From the NCBI GenBank assembly GCA_009667805.1, contig CM019065.1, forward strand, positions 13,746,952 through 13,810,951: DNA of 64,000 nt, given 5' to 3'. The notes under the pieces are model-generated. The model was not told the origin of the DNA. It ran no database searches and was given only the letters and a program-made list of their open reading frames with translations. Positions 10,576 through 20,877 of this stretch are shown one piece after another. Made by a program: the position numbers and the translations under genes. This DNA is from Leptobrachium leishanense (lineage: Eukaryota > Chordata > Amphibia > Anura > Megophryidae). Numbering within the stretch: position 1 is the stretch's first letter; each line of letters begins with the position of its first letter.

Positions 10576-12582
10576 ATAGAAACATAGAAAAATGTCGGCA
10601 GATAAGAACCTTTCGGCCCATCTAGTCTGCCCAATTACATGGATACTTAACCTGGATTTATCTTTTGTTTAGGATAGCCTTATGCCTATCCCATGCTTGC
10701 TTAAATTCAATTACTGTTTTGGCCTCTACCACTTCAACTGGAAGGCTGGTCCATGTATCCACCACCCTCTCAGTAAAATAATGCTTCCTGATGTTACTTT
10801 TAAACCTTTGCCCCTCTAATCTAAGACTATGTCCTCTTGTTTTGCTACTTTGTTTCCTTTTAAATATACTCCCTTCCTCTACCTTGTGGATTCCCTTTAC
10901 GTATTTAAATGTTTCTATCATATCTCCTCTGTCTCGTCTTTTTTCCAAGCTGTACATGTTAAGATCATTAAGCCTTTCCTGGTAACTTTTCTCCTTCAAG
11001 CCGTACACCATTTTAGTAGCCCTTCTCTGAACTCTCTCTAAGATGTCTATATCCTTCTGGAGATACGGTCTCCAGTACTGCACACAGTACTCCAAGTGAG
11101 GTCTCACCAGTGCTCTGTACAGTGGCATGAGCACTTCCCTTTTCCTACTGCTAATACCTCTCCCTACACAACCAAGCATTCTGCCAGCATTTCCTGCTGC
11201 TCTATTACATTGACTACTTACCCTTAGATCCTCTGAAATAATAACCCCTAAATCCCTTTCCTCAGATGTTGAGGTTAGGACTGTATCAAATATTCTATAT
11301 TCAGCCCTTGGGTTTTTACGTCCCAGGTGCATTATCTTGCACTTATCCACATTAAAACTCAACCTTTAACATGGTTTCCATTAATTTCCCCACTACTGAC
11401 GTAAGACTAACTGGCCTATAGTTCCCCGATTCCTCCCTACTACCCTTCTTGTAAATGGGCACAACATTTGCTAATTTCCAGTCTTCTGGGACGACTCCCG
11501 TTAACAAGGATTGGTTAAATAAATCTGTTAATGGTTTTGCTATTACATCACTGAGCTCTTTTAATAATTTAGTGTGGATCCCATCAGGCCTGTCATGGAA
11601 CTGACGTAGCGCTCCCCGCGTCAAACCCCAAGACTTTTATTTCCATGGCGAAAACCCCAAAAGACATAGACCGCTGCTTTGGGGAAGACCTTATGCTCAG
11701 TTATATTATGTGGTTTTAAATGTATTGTCAATTGCTTATTTTTAGTTTTAAATAGACTTATATTTCTTTAGTTAAATGTGGTTTTTTTAAACACTACCCG
11801 CCACTAGAGTCAAATTCTTTCCTTCGTATAGAATGTACAATAGGTTTGTGTAACTTGTGGATTATGCAAAGGTGTTTTCTCTTTGTTTATCTGTTATCTG
11901 TTTACCCGTTCTGAAAGGCTGGGAGTCACATTGTCTCCGCCACCCACATTCTGATTCCCTTTACAATGGGTTATGTAAATCACTGTATGTGGTCACTGTG
12001 AGGTCAAGACTTCATCTGCATACAACCAGTGGACCCAAGTGAAGACTGCAGGCTTCTTTCAGGTCCTCTCAATGGTCTTGGAACCAACCAATCAGAACCT
12101 GGGCTAGCCACTGTGCAGAATTCACTCCAGGGGTCTGGGGGCGGGCATGGGAGAGAACAATGGGACTGTACCATATAAAAGGACCGTGTATGTTCTGCTT
12201 TTGCTTTATTAAAAATCCTGTGATGAACTTACAGCCTGCCTGGTGTCTGTCTCAACTACGCTACAGCTATAATCCCTCTCAGAAGGCAGAGAGCGGCCTT
12301 CTGGAGATTCCTAACGGCTCCAGGGCAGAGGAACAGAAGCAGGCAGGTCAAGCCGCTCGAGGCACTGAGGACAGCGCTCCCAGTAGCCGGGCTGACCGCA
12401 ACGAAGGGGTGTAAGGAGAGCCAGGACAGACGGAAGGGAACGGTTCCGTCACAAGGCCCCATTGACTTATTTGTCTTTACTTTAGACAGCTGCTGTAGAA
12501 CCTCCTCCTCTGTAAACTGATATGTAAATGTCTCTTTAGTGTTCTCTCCTAACTGAGGTCCCTTTCCTTTCCTTTTCCTTCC
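10576..12582 (-). pseudogene. CR1 LINE (copy 2) with a solo LTR inside
   Basis: Minus-strand CR1 bounded by a 5-bp TATCC duplication (10571-10575, 12583-12587). The 5' part reads EEVLQQLSKVKTNKSMGP (about 12454-12580), is cut by the LTR at 11591-12453, and continues DGIHTKLLKELSDVIAKPL, NYRPVSLTSVVGKLMETML, then directly to the C-terminal frame at 10658-11362. The RT catalytic (F/Y)ADD region is lost by internal deletion. The 3' UTR ends at 10576. Gene B has the empty site near 56282. Confidence 0.9.
11591..12453 (+). mobile_element. Solo LTR, 863 bp, TSD AGGCC
   Basis: Begins TGTCATGGAACTG and ends GGTTCCGTCACA, with AGGCC at 11586-11590 and 12454-12458. A TATA box (CCATATAAAAGG near 12170) followed by TTTATTAAAAATCC supports plus orientation. 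It splits the CR1 frame between MGP and DGI, so the insertion point is exact. Confidence 0.88.
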
Positions 12583-12627
12583 TATCCCTTGGACATGTTG
12601 ACATAGCACAGAGAAGGAGATACTCAC

Positions 12628-12740
12628 TGTCCGACAGTAGAGTTGATGGAGGTCTCTTCATTGCGAGGTAGGACTGATGCACAACGCAGACTGATCCCAT
12701 TCAATGCTGTGTCATCACTTAGGAACTGCTTTTGCTCCAC
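12628..12740 (-). CDS. vmo1: VMO1-like gene A, exon 2
   Basis: 113-bp exon between the acceptor TGTACTATTCAG and the donor GTGAGTATC. It starts in phase 0 with VEQKQFL and contains SDDTALNGISLRC, the signature of the first VMO1 repeat. It ends SINSTVG plus two bases, completed by exon 3. NST is a potential N-glycosylation site that gene B keeps. The exon differs from its gene B counterpart (56326-56438) at only four residues. Confidence 0.95.
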
Positions 12741-12887
12741 CTGAATAGTACAATGTTATTGGTCATCATTAGGACATGACTGTATGACTTATTCCGTAAT
12801 GACAGGTTCCCCTATTTTATACAACATATAATGGGGAGACAAATAATATAGATATATACTAATGCTGAATTTTTTTATTTTTTTTTG

Positions 12888-13076
12888 AGAAAGTATTTTA
12901 GTAGGAAGGATACATTGAGATTTCTCTCGTTTTCAAGTATGTCCTTGGTGGCAAGTATGTACAGTTAGGTATCTTGCCCAAGGACACTTACTGGAGAGGT
13001 GCTCTTGCTGGGATCGAACCCATGTCTCCACAGGCTTTCACCACACAGAGCAGTGATGTTACCTCTACTCCACCCG
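12888..13076 (-). mobile_element. tRNA-type SINE with a LINE-like 3' tail
   Basis: On the minus strand it shows a pol III B-box-like GGGTTCGATCCC (near 13010-13021), then AGTGTCCTTGGGCAAGATAC, a block known from V-SINE-like families. It then has a tail GGACATACTTGAAAACGAG...CTCAATGTATCCTTCC. That tail matches the 3' ends of the LINE at 45612-47005 and of the fragment at 54663-55073. It is absent from gene B. Confidence 0.75.
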
Positions 13077-13934
13077 TTATTCAAAGAGCTCTGAATTGCT
13101 GACGAAAAGCAACCGAAAAGTGAAATTCAGAGTACGGTTACCTTTCCTGGCCATTCAGCTATCCAGAGAACAGGCAGTTCGTCAAATGTTGGCGAATTGC
13201 CTGCACATACGGTGCCTGTTCGAGGGCAGTGAATTCCCCATAGAGAAGCAATGCTTTGTCTATTCAGAGAACACAAACCAGCAGTGCAACGTTGCCAAAA
13301 TGCACTGCCATTCGGTGGTTTCATTCGGCATGTTTATTCAGGCGAATCCCATAGGCTTCAATGTTAAAAGTATTCCCGTTTTAATTAAATATCTAATAAA
13401 CCATTTATTATAATATTCTGCAGTAAAAAGTTTCTAGATTTTTTAGGCATTTTTCGGGATTTTTTTGAGAAAAAAATCTTTTCCTTTTTTTTTTAAAACG
13501 TTTTTTCTTTTTTCTGTAACAGACCTTTTTATTATCATTCATTGGACCTCATATGTAAATTTCAGAAATTTTCATTCTGTAGTTTCTTTTTCAAACACTT
13601 TTCAAACATTCAAGCGTACTGTTTTTTTTTTCACTCCATTCGTCTGCGGTGTCGACTTTTTCCGGCGGCTGCTCTGTGATCGGCTCCTGCTCGGGTTTCT
13701 CCGGTGTGTTCGGCGGGGTTAATCCAGATGTTTTTGCAGGTTTCGGTGTACGTTCGCCGGGTTTTGCGGTGAGTGTTCATCGGGTTTGCGGTGCTTTTCC
13801 CTGCACTACGACGGCCCTGTGGTGCTTGCTGAATACACCGAAAGGTCACCTTAATGGGATTGCCAAATCGCACCGAATTAAAGAAAACAAAAAGTCATCG
13901 AACGTGCGGTGACTTTTCGATTCTCTTTGAATAA
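13077..13934. mobile_element. MITE with TTATTCAAAGAG terminal inverted repeats
   Basis: Twelve-base perfect terminal inverted repeats (TTATTCAAAGAG / CTCTTTGAATAA) enclose about 860 bp of non-coding sequence. The central part (13180-13430) reappears at 32930-33180, showing a family. The gene B intron lacks it. Confidence 0.7.
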
Positions 13935-14332
13935 CCCTGATAGTCTCATTACCAGGTGATATTTTTCAGGCTTTATTACAGCAACAAACAAAATATAACA
14001 CAAAACAAAATCCTTGTTCACCTGAGCAGTAACAAACTGACTTAACGTCTCTCTCTCTCTCTCTCGCAGGGGCCCTACACAAAATTTCCCCCAACCTTTG
14101 GTTTAATATCCTGCACCCACTGCAGACTTTCCCAACTCAGGAGTAGCACCATCCTATCTGTGTTTCTCATTGAGTTTCAAAATCTTCCCCTCCCACAAGT
14201 GCTATTTATCCTGTATAATTGCCAGGTGAGATATCTGCAGCAAGAACCAAACAGAACATTTACTCCTGGGGATTAATGCCTACACATCCTTTAAACAAAA
14301 ATAAAGGGGGGAATACAAAGACCCATCCATGC
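13935..14332. other. Intron 1 of gene A, paralog-conserved, no gene
   Basis: Aligns with 57225-57395 of gene B (CCTGATAGTCTCATTA, GGCTTTATTACAGCAACAAA). Contains a short (CT)n run near 14050. No coding evidence. Confidence 0.6.
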
Positions 14333-15155
14333 ACTATGGCACACTGGGCTCTAGAGAAAGAACGCCCTGCTCATTAACTATAAGCCGGGCTCTACAGAAA
14401 GAACATCCAACTCCTTTACTATTAGCTGGGCTCTATAGAATAAACGTCCTGCTAATTTATCATTAGCCAGGCTCTATAGAATGAACGTCCAGCTTGTTAA
14501 CCATTAACTGGGCTCTATAGAACGAACGTCCTACTCATTTACCATTAGCCGGGCTCTATAGAATGAACGTCCTACTCATTTACCATTAGCCGGGCTCTAT
14601 AGAATGAACGTCCTGCTCATTTACCATTAGCCGGGCTCTATAGAATGAACGTCCTGCTCATTTACCATTAGCCGGGCTCTATAGAATGAACGTCCTGCTC
14701 ATTTACTATTAGCCAGGCTCTATAGAATGAACGTCCTGCTCATTTACCATTAGCCGGGCTCTATAGAATGAACGTCCTGCTCATTTACCATTAGCCGGGC
14801 TCTATAGAATGAACGTCCTACTCATTTACCATTAGCCGGGCTCTATAGAATGAACGTCCTGCTCATTTACCATTAGCCGGGCTCTATAGAATGATCGTCC
14901 TGCTCATTTACCATTAGCCGGCCCCTATAGAATGATATCCCTCTCATTTACCATTAGCCGGGCTCTATAGAATGATCGTCCTGCTCATTTACCATTAGCC
15001 GGCCCCTATAGAATGATATCCCTCTCATTTACCATTAGTCGGGCTCTATAGAATGAACGTCCTGCTCATTTACCATTAGTCAGGCTCTATAGAATGAACG
15101 TCCTGCTCATTTACCATTAGTCGGGCCAGGCTCCATAGAATAAACGTTGATGGAA
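14333..15155. repeat. 41-bp minisatellite, about 20 units
   Basis: Units of the form GGGCTCTATAGAATGAACGT + CCTGCTCATTTACCATTAGCC. The homologous array in gene B intron 1 (57390-61860) is about five times longer. Confidence 0.92.
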
Positions 15156-15606
15156 ACAGATGCTGTCTCGCGTGAGTGACGTCCAGCCTGGACGTTGAAC
15201 GGATACGCAGAGCAACACTAGGATATAGTTGTTCCCTGTGGTACTCTTCCCATGGAACGAGGAAGTGGCAGTTCGCGCCCCTCTTTATACCGTGGGATCT
15301 GCGGTGAGTATGGTATCTTCTTGGTGGGTTTATAGTCCTGTGTTAAGTCATTGTGCTAAAGCAAAATAACTAAACACCGGCCTTTGACATATGTTATTCA
15401 TTACTGGATATCGTCAGGCACAGATGGAGAACGAATTTTGGGATAACACCTGCTGGGGGCACATTAACATCTCCCATACAAAGTATAGGAGAGGGTAACA
15501 TACAGTTCAGAAGCCGTGACATCCGAGATGTAAGCTAGATCTGCGTGTAACTTTTTTCGATTTATTTCATATACTGAGCTTCCTACTTTGGCCTAAAATA
15601 TATACA

Positions 15607-15647
<41 letters not shown>

Positions 15648-15827
15648 CCCTATAGTTCCCACCTGTCCCCATCTTAGAAATGGAAATAGCTCTAGAAATT
15701 CGAGACTTTTTTGTCTTATTTTATCTCTCTCTTGCTGGGAATACCAAAGCACTGTCCATGAAGTTTCAGTAGAGTGACAGCTCTATATCATGTCTCCAAA
15801 CTTTATATGAGTCAAACAACATCTTAC
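15156..15827. other. Intron 1 of gene A next to exon 1, with a (TA)n run
   Basis: Conserved with 61861-62762 in gene B. A TA microsatellite lies at about 15604-15645. Gene B carries about 260 bp here (62265-62525) that gene A lacks. No gene is seen. Confidence 0.6.
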
Positions 15828-15977
15828 CTTCAGGACGAAGCCTGTAGCCACGGTCCCTAAAGGGCATTTCTCTAAAACACCCCATTCACCCAGGCCACCG
15901 CCATTGGTAACAGTGATAAAATTTCCTACAGTCTGTCCCACCAGAAGAACCAAGGGTAGAAGAGTGATGGACATCAT
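15828..15977 (-). CDS. vmo1: VMO1-like gene A, exon 1 (signal peptide and first strand repeat)
   Basis: First coding exon, 50 codons, ending LK at the donor GTAAGATG in phase 0. I start at the ATG at 15977 (MMSITLLPLVLLVGQTVGNF). Gene B begins three codons earlier, but in gene A that codon is CGT. Residues 1-19 form a hydrophobic signal peptide, and the mature part opens NFITVTNGGGLGEWGV, matching the start of VMO1 proteins. Joined to exons 2 and 3 it gives 196 residues with eight cysteines, near the length of known VMO1 proteins. All three exons are open, so the gene looks functional. Confidence 0.93.
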
Positions 15978-16487
15978 GGTGTTCACACGATTCAAATCAG
16001 AGGAATTGGAGGAACCACAAAAGTCAAAGCATTTATATTTTACAGGGATTATTAATTAATGAAAATTGAGATGATGCCAGGTGAAAGATTAACAATTTCC
16101 AGTTCACAAACATTATTATCATCTGGTCACATCACGTCGGGTCAGACTGATCTTTTATCCTTAAACGCAACAATAACAACCTGATCGGTGTGACCATAGG
16201 TGTTTTAGATATATGTATTATTTTTTTCACTTTTCCCGGTTTCGTTCGTAACAGCAATGCCGTGCTGCCGCATGGCCGGCTAGCTGGAAAAAAACAGGGG
16301 CCAGATCACGACTGAGATGTTAAGGTTAGCGTCTGAGTCGTATGACATATTGGCGGGCATTATTACCTACGTTTTACCACGTTCTATTCTAACCTTGTGA
16401 TTAAGACGTTATGACCTTAGCGTCTTGCAGTTCGCATTTCTTACTGTACTTGGCGTCTGCTAAACTCAACACATGACTCGCAAGGCA
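15978..16487 (-). promoter_or_regulatory. Conserved upstream region of gene A
   Basis: Aligns with 62925-63450 upstream of gene B, including CACATCACGTCGGGTCAGAC and GCTGCCGCATGGCCGGCTAG. Similarity stops exactly at TTAA 16488-16491, where a mobile element starts in A while B continues. It contains the promoter. No specific factor sites are claimed. Confidence 0.55.
16031..16037 (-). promoter_or_regulatory. TATA box of VMO1-like gene A
   Basis: TATAAAT on the minus strand about 55 bp upstream of the start codon. The same box stands 45 bp upstream of gene B's start (62969-62975). It is embedded in about 500 bp of conserved upstream sequence. Confidence 0.6.
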
Positions 16488-16599
16488 TTAACCCTTTCAC
16501 TGCTGAGCAGGGCCGGCCCAAGCCATTGTGCTGCCTGGAGCGATGGATGAAATGCCGCCCCCCCCCCCCCGGAAAAAACAAACAAACACATGACCTGTA

Positions 16600-16850
16600 T
16601 GAGCATATCGCAGAATCCACAGCAATAAAACTCACAGTAATGTGTGGTGTGTATGAGCGTATCACAGAGCTAGACATCAAAAAATCTCACAGTAATGTGC
16701 GGTGTGTATGAGTGTATCACAGAGCTCCACAGCTCTAAAACTCACAGTAATATGCAGTATGTATGAGCGTATCAGAGTTCCACGGCAATAAAACTCACAG
16801 TAGTGTGCAGTATGTATGAGCGTATCACAGAGTTCCACAGCTATAAAAGG
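16600..16850. repeat. ~55-bp tandem repeat
   Basis: About four to five units with ACTCACAGTAATGTGCAGTG and TATGAGCGTATCACAGAG. The same family of units fills 31735-32150. Confidence 0.75.
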
Positions 16851-17205
16851 TTATATGGTGTAATAGAAGGGGCTATAGGGAGGGTATATGGTATAATAGA
16901 AGGGGTTATAGGGAGGTTATATGGAGTAATAGGAGGGGTTATATGGAGTAATAGGAGGGGTTATAGGGAGGTTATAGGGAGGTTATATGGAATAATAGGA
17001 GGGGTTATAGGGACGTTATATGGAGTAATAGGGTTATAGGGAAGTTATATGGAGTAATAGGAGGGGTTATAGGGAGGTTATATGGAGTAATAGAAGGGGT
17101 TATAGGGAGGTTATATGGAGTAATAGAAGGGGTTATAGGGAGGTTATATGGAGTAATAGAAGGGGTTATAGGGAGGTTATATGGAGTAATAGAAGGAGTT
17201 ATAGG
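16850..17205. repeat. 33-bp tandem repeat (GGTTATAGGGAGG type)
   Basis: Units alternating GGTTATAGGGA and GGTTATATGGAGTAATAGAA, roughly ten copies. Open frames across it are periodic artefacts. Confidence 0.85.
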
Positions 17206-17972
17206 GAGTAGGGATGAGCCGAACACCCCCGTGTTTGGACACGAACACGAACCAAACTCAATGCAAGTCAATGGGACTCGAACGTTCGATTTTTAGAGTG
17301 CCCTGCAAGAGGGCATATATGCAAGATATTTGCCATAAAAGCTGTATGGGGGTCCGGGTAGTGCCCTGGGGGACAGGAAACAAGGAAAAAAAGTTTTAAA
17401 AAAATCATTTTTAAAGGAACAGTGATTTTTCCATGAAAAAAAGGTTAAGAATAAAAACAAAAAATTCCTTCAAATATCGTGCCTAGGTCTCCATAACCTG
17501 CCCGTGAAGTGGCGGATTTGTCGGATGTATAGAACCTTTTAAAAAGAAAAAAAATGACATTTCAAATGACGGTAAATGTTTTTCCTTTAATCTATTCATA
17601 AACAACTGCTTGGGGCGGCACCCTGTATGAAAAGAGGAGAAGTTTTAGGACACGCAGAACAAGTTTAGTTATTTTTGGGCTAAATTATGGTGAAACTTAT
17701 GCAGGCTTTGGCAGGGGTCAAGTCCTGGGAAAAAAAGTAAGGGAACTCACCCACGAATTCCACAACCCCTATTACCTGAAGAAAAAATATATATATCACG
17801 AGTATAGCAGTACATGTGATACCATTTTTATTGGGTTAACATTACATTTAAAAGACAAGCTTTTAAGAGTGTAACCTCTCCTCTTCAGGTCTGGAAACTA
17901 TACTGATCAGTGAAAGGTATCACTCCGTACAGGTATACTCGTGATTTTGGCAACTGGACTAACACGTTTTAC

Positions 17973-18005
<33 letters not shown>

Positions 18006-18013
18006 TATTCCCA

Positions 18014-18570
18014 GGCACAGACCCCCCAGAATTATATACACAGGCACTGGACCCCCAGAATTATATACACAGGCACTGGACCCCCAGAATTATATACACA
18101 ACACTGAATCCCCAGAATAATATACACAACACTGAGCCCCCAGAATAATATACACAGCACTGAGCCCCCAGAATAATACACACAGCACTGAGCCCCCAGA
18201 ATAATATACACGGCACTGGACCCCCAGAATAATATACACGGCACTGAGCCCCCAGAATAATATACACAGCACTGAGCCCCAAGAATAATATAATAATATA
18301 CACAGCACTGAGCCCCCAGAATAATATACACAGCACTGAGCCCCAAGAATAATATACCTAGCACTGAACCCCAGAATAATATACACAGCACTGAGCCCCC
18401 AGAATAATATACGCAGCACTGAGCCCCCAGAATAATATACACAGCACTGAGCCCCCAGAATAATATACACAGCACTGAGCCCCAAGAATAATATATACAG
18501 CACTAAGCCCCAAGAATAATATAATAATATACACAGCACTGAGCCCCAAGAATAATATGCACACCACTGG
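18014..18570. repeat. 28-bp minisatellite, about 20 units
   Basis: Units GCACTGAGCCCCCAGAATAA + TATACACA, with occasional TAATAATA expansions. Minus-strand frames (repeated ILGAQCCVYYS) simply translate it. Confidence 0.9.
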
Positions 18571-18599
18571 TTATATGGATATATTTTCCCCAGTTCACA

Positions 18600-19165
18600 T
18601 GGATATAATTGCCCTCAGTTCACATGGATATTATTGACCCAGCTCTCATGGATAATGCCCCCGCTCTCATTGATAATGCCCCAGCTCTCATGGATAATGC
18701 CCCAGGGTCTCATGGATATGCCCCCCAGCTCTCATGGATAATGCCCCAGCTCTCATGGATAATGCCCCAGCTCTCATGGAAAATGCCCCCAGCTCTCATG
18801 GAAAATGCCCCCAGCTCTCATGGAAAATGTCCCCAGCTCTCATGGATTATGCCCCCAGCTCTCATGGATTATGCCCCCAGCTCTCATGGATTATGCCCCA
18901 GGGTCTCATGGATAATGCCCCCGGGTCTCATGGATAATGCCCCAGGGTCTCATGGATAATGCCCCGGGTCTCATGGATAGGCCCCCGGGTCTCATGGATA
19001 ATGCCCCAGGGTCTCATGGATATTGCCCCAAGGTCTTATGGATATTGCCCCAAGGTCTTATGGATAATGCCCCCAGGTCTCATGGATAATGCCCCCCGGG
19101 TCTCATGGATAATGCCCCCCGGGTCTCATGGCTATTGCCCCCAGGTCTCATGGATATTATTGCCC
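18600..19165. repeat. 21-24 bp minisatellite (CTCATGGATAATGCCCCAG)
   Basis: About 25 units. It is the same motif family as the arrays at 38213-39712, 43100-43860 and 44330-44925, on the opposite strand to the last two. Confidence 0.9.
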
Positions 19166-19199
19166 CCAGCAGCCAGCTCACCTCTCTGTGCGCCCGAAA

Positions 19200-19440
19200 C
19201 ACTGGAGCAGGCCGCTGCTTCCTACTAGAACGGCTGCTGACAGGAAGTGCAGCCACTCACCTGGGATTGATGAAACAGCCAGGCGAGTGGCTGCACTTCC
19301 TATGAGCGGCCGTTCTAGCAGGAAGCACGCGGCCGCCGGCAATGTGCGGCGGTCTGCTCCAGCATTTCGGGCTCGGGCCACAGCGGGAACGCTGCGTTCC
19401 CACAGCGTTACCGCTGTGGGAGAAGTGCGGGAACGCCGTT
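19200..19440. repeat. GC-rich palindromes
   Basis: The arm GCTTCCTACTAGAACGGC with GGAAGTGCAGCCACTC pairs with GAGTGGCTGCACTTCC and GCCGTTCTAGCAGGAAGC. A second inverted pair is GGGAACGC.../...GCGTTCCC. Confidence 0.8.
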
Positions 19441-20877
19441 CCCACTCGACTCGAGCCTTGGGCTTTGGATGAAAGTAACAACAGGGGCATTAAAATTGGA
19501 CCTTTGGTGCCAGCTAGTGCCTTCAAACTGTAACCCCTCTGAGGTATTGTAGAAGAGTGCAGTGGTGGAGGTTTTGGTACTGCAGAAGAGATCCCCGATC
19601 TATTCAGTTACATCAGCATCAGGGGAGTGATAGCCGCTGATCCAGAACTGATTAATTTTTATAAATGTCAGCCGGTCTACAGAGTCGGTGGACAGACGCA
19701 ATCTTTTGCCAGATATCTGCTAGAAGTCTGTGGAACCCCCTGATAGCTGGCAGTGAGAAGACACAGATTACAATTCCCAGATATCTGCTAGAAGTATGTG
19801 AGACCCCAATAGCTGGCAGTGAGAAGACACAGATTACAATTCACAGAAATATGCTAGACGTCTGTGAGACACACTGAAAGAACAATCTCCTCTCACTCCT
19901 GCAAAAACACATGTGCTGGGGCTGCGTGGAAGCCTTATATAGTGTGCTGTGGGACTTGGCTCTATGAGCCCATGATCGGTCAAAATTTGCCCAATCAGGA
20001 CTCTGAGCCCTGATTGGCATAGTCTTGCACCTGTCTTGCACCTGACCTGTGGTCAGGTGCAAAGCTGTAGCCAATTACAAGTTTCAGGCTAGGGATGAGC
20101 TGTTCGGTTCGATCTGTTTGGAGTTCGCATCGAACATCGGCCGTTCGGCTGTTCGCTGAACTCTGAACATTTCCGCGTGTTCGGTTCGAGTTCGCCCACA
20201 ATGCACCACAATGGACCACAATGCACTTTTCCACTGGCCTGAAGCTTGTAATTGGCTACAGCCTTGCACGTGACCACTGGTCAGGTGCAAGACAGGTGCA
20301 GACTATGCCAATCACGGCTCAGAGTCCTGATTACGCAAATTTTGCCCAATCATGGGCTCACAGAGCTAAATCCCGCAGCACACTATATAAGGCTTCACAC
20401 AGCCCCAGCATGTGTTTTTTGAGAGGAGATTGTTCTGTTAGTGTGTCTTCTCAGTGCCAGCAGCTATTGGGGGGTCTCACTTCTACAAGATATCTGGGAA
20501 TTGTAATCTGTGTCTTGTCACTGCCACCCATCAGGGCGTCTCACTGATTTATAGGAGGTTCCTGGGAATTGTAATTTGTGTCATCACTGCCACCCATCAG
20601 GGGGTCTCACAGACTTGTATCAGATATCTGGGAATTATAATCTGTGTCTTGTCACTGCCACCCATCAGGGGGTCTCACTGATTTATAGAAGATTTCTGGG
20701 AATTGTAATCTGTGTCTTATCACTGGCTGCCAGCTATCAGGGTGTCTCACTGAGTTATAACAGAGTTCTGGAAATCTTTAATCTAGATAACATAGTTGAA
20801 TCAGCGTTCTGCATAGCTCCAATTTTTATAACAGAGTTGAATCAGAATTTTGTATATCTTTAATCTTATCACTCGCC

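Larger units (their letters stand above)
16492..17208. mobile_element. Mobile-element remnants with two minisatellites upstream of gene A
   Basis: At 16488-16491 TTAA is followed by CCCTTTCACTGCTGAG, a TTAA-MITE end, and from 16508 by CAGGGCCGGCCCAAG, a hAT-like terminus. Inside are a roughly 55-bp repeat (16600-16850, AATAAAACTCACAGTAATGT units) and a 33-bp repeat (16850-17205, GGTTATATGGAGTAATAG units). The opposite termini were not found. Gene B has an uninterrupted TTAA at 63451-63454. Confidence 0.6.
17712..19460 (-). mobile_element. hAT-like non-autonomous element with palindrome and two minisatellites
   Basis: Exact 8-bp duplication GGCTTTGG at 17704-17711 and 19461-19468, the hAT hallmark. 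Termini are CAGGGGTCAAGTCCTGGG and CAAGGCTCGAGTCGAG. Read from 19460 on the minus strand: GC-rich palindromes (about 19200-19440), then AGAG|GTGAGC at 19176-19181, then the CATGGATAATGCCCCAGCTC-type minisatellite (18600-19165), then a 28-bp repeat (18014-18570). No transposase is present. Confidence 0.8.
17209..20089 (-). mobile_element. hAT element, minus orientation, internally deleted
   Basis: The 3' terminus is at 17209 (TAGGGATGAGCCGAACACC). The arm runs to 17711, is interrupted by another element (17712-19460), and resumes at 19469. From 19500-19700 it carries the reverse complement of the transposase 3' end seen at 24370-24560 (stop region, CCGGTCTACAGAGTCGGTGG). It then jumps to the 5' non-coding region (19700-20089). 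The central transposase is deleted. Its far 5' end appears to continue after 26316, beyond the nested plus-strand copy. Confidence 0.75.

Noticed and set aside
15604..15645. TA-rich tract as a regulatory element
   Set aside because: Simple TA microsatellite in an intron, not conserved at that length in gene B.
18032..18959. Open frames with ILGAQCCVYYS and MDNAPALMDNAP repeats
   Set aside because: They translate the 28-bp and 21-24 bp repeats. No start context or domain is present.
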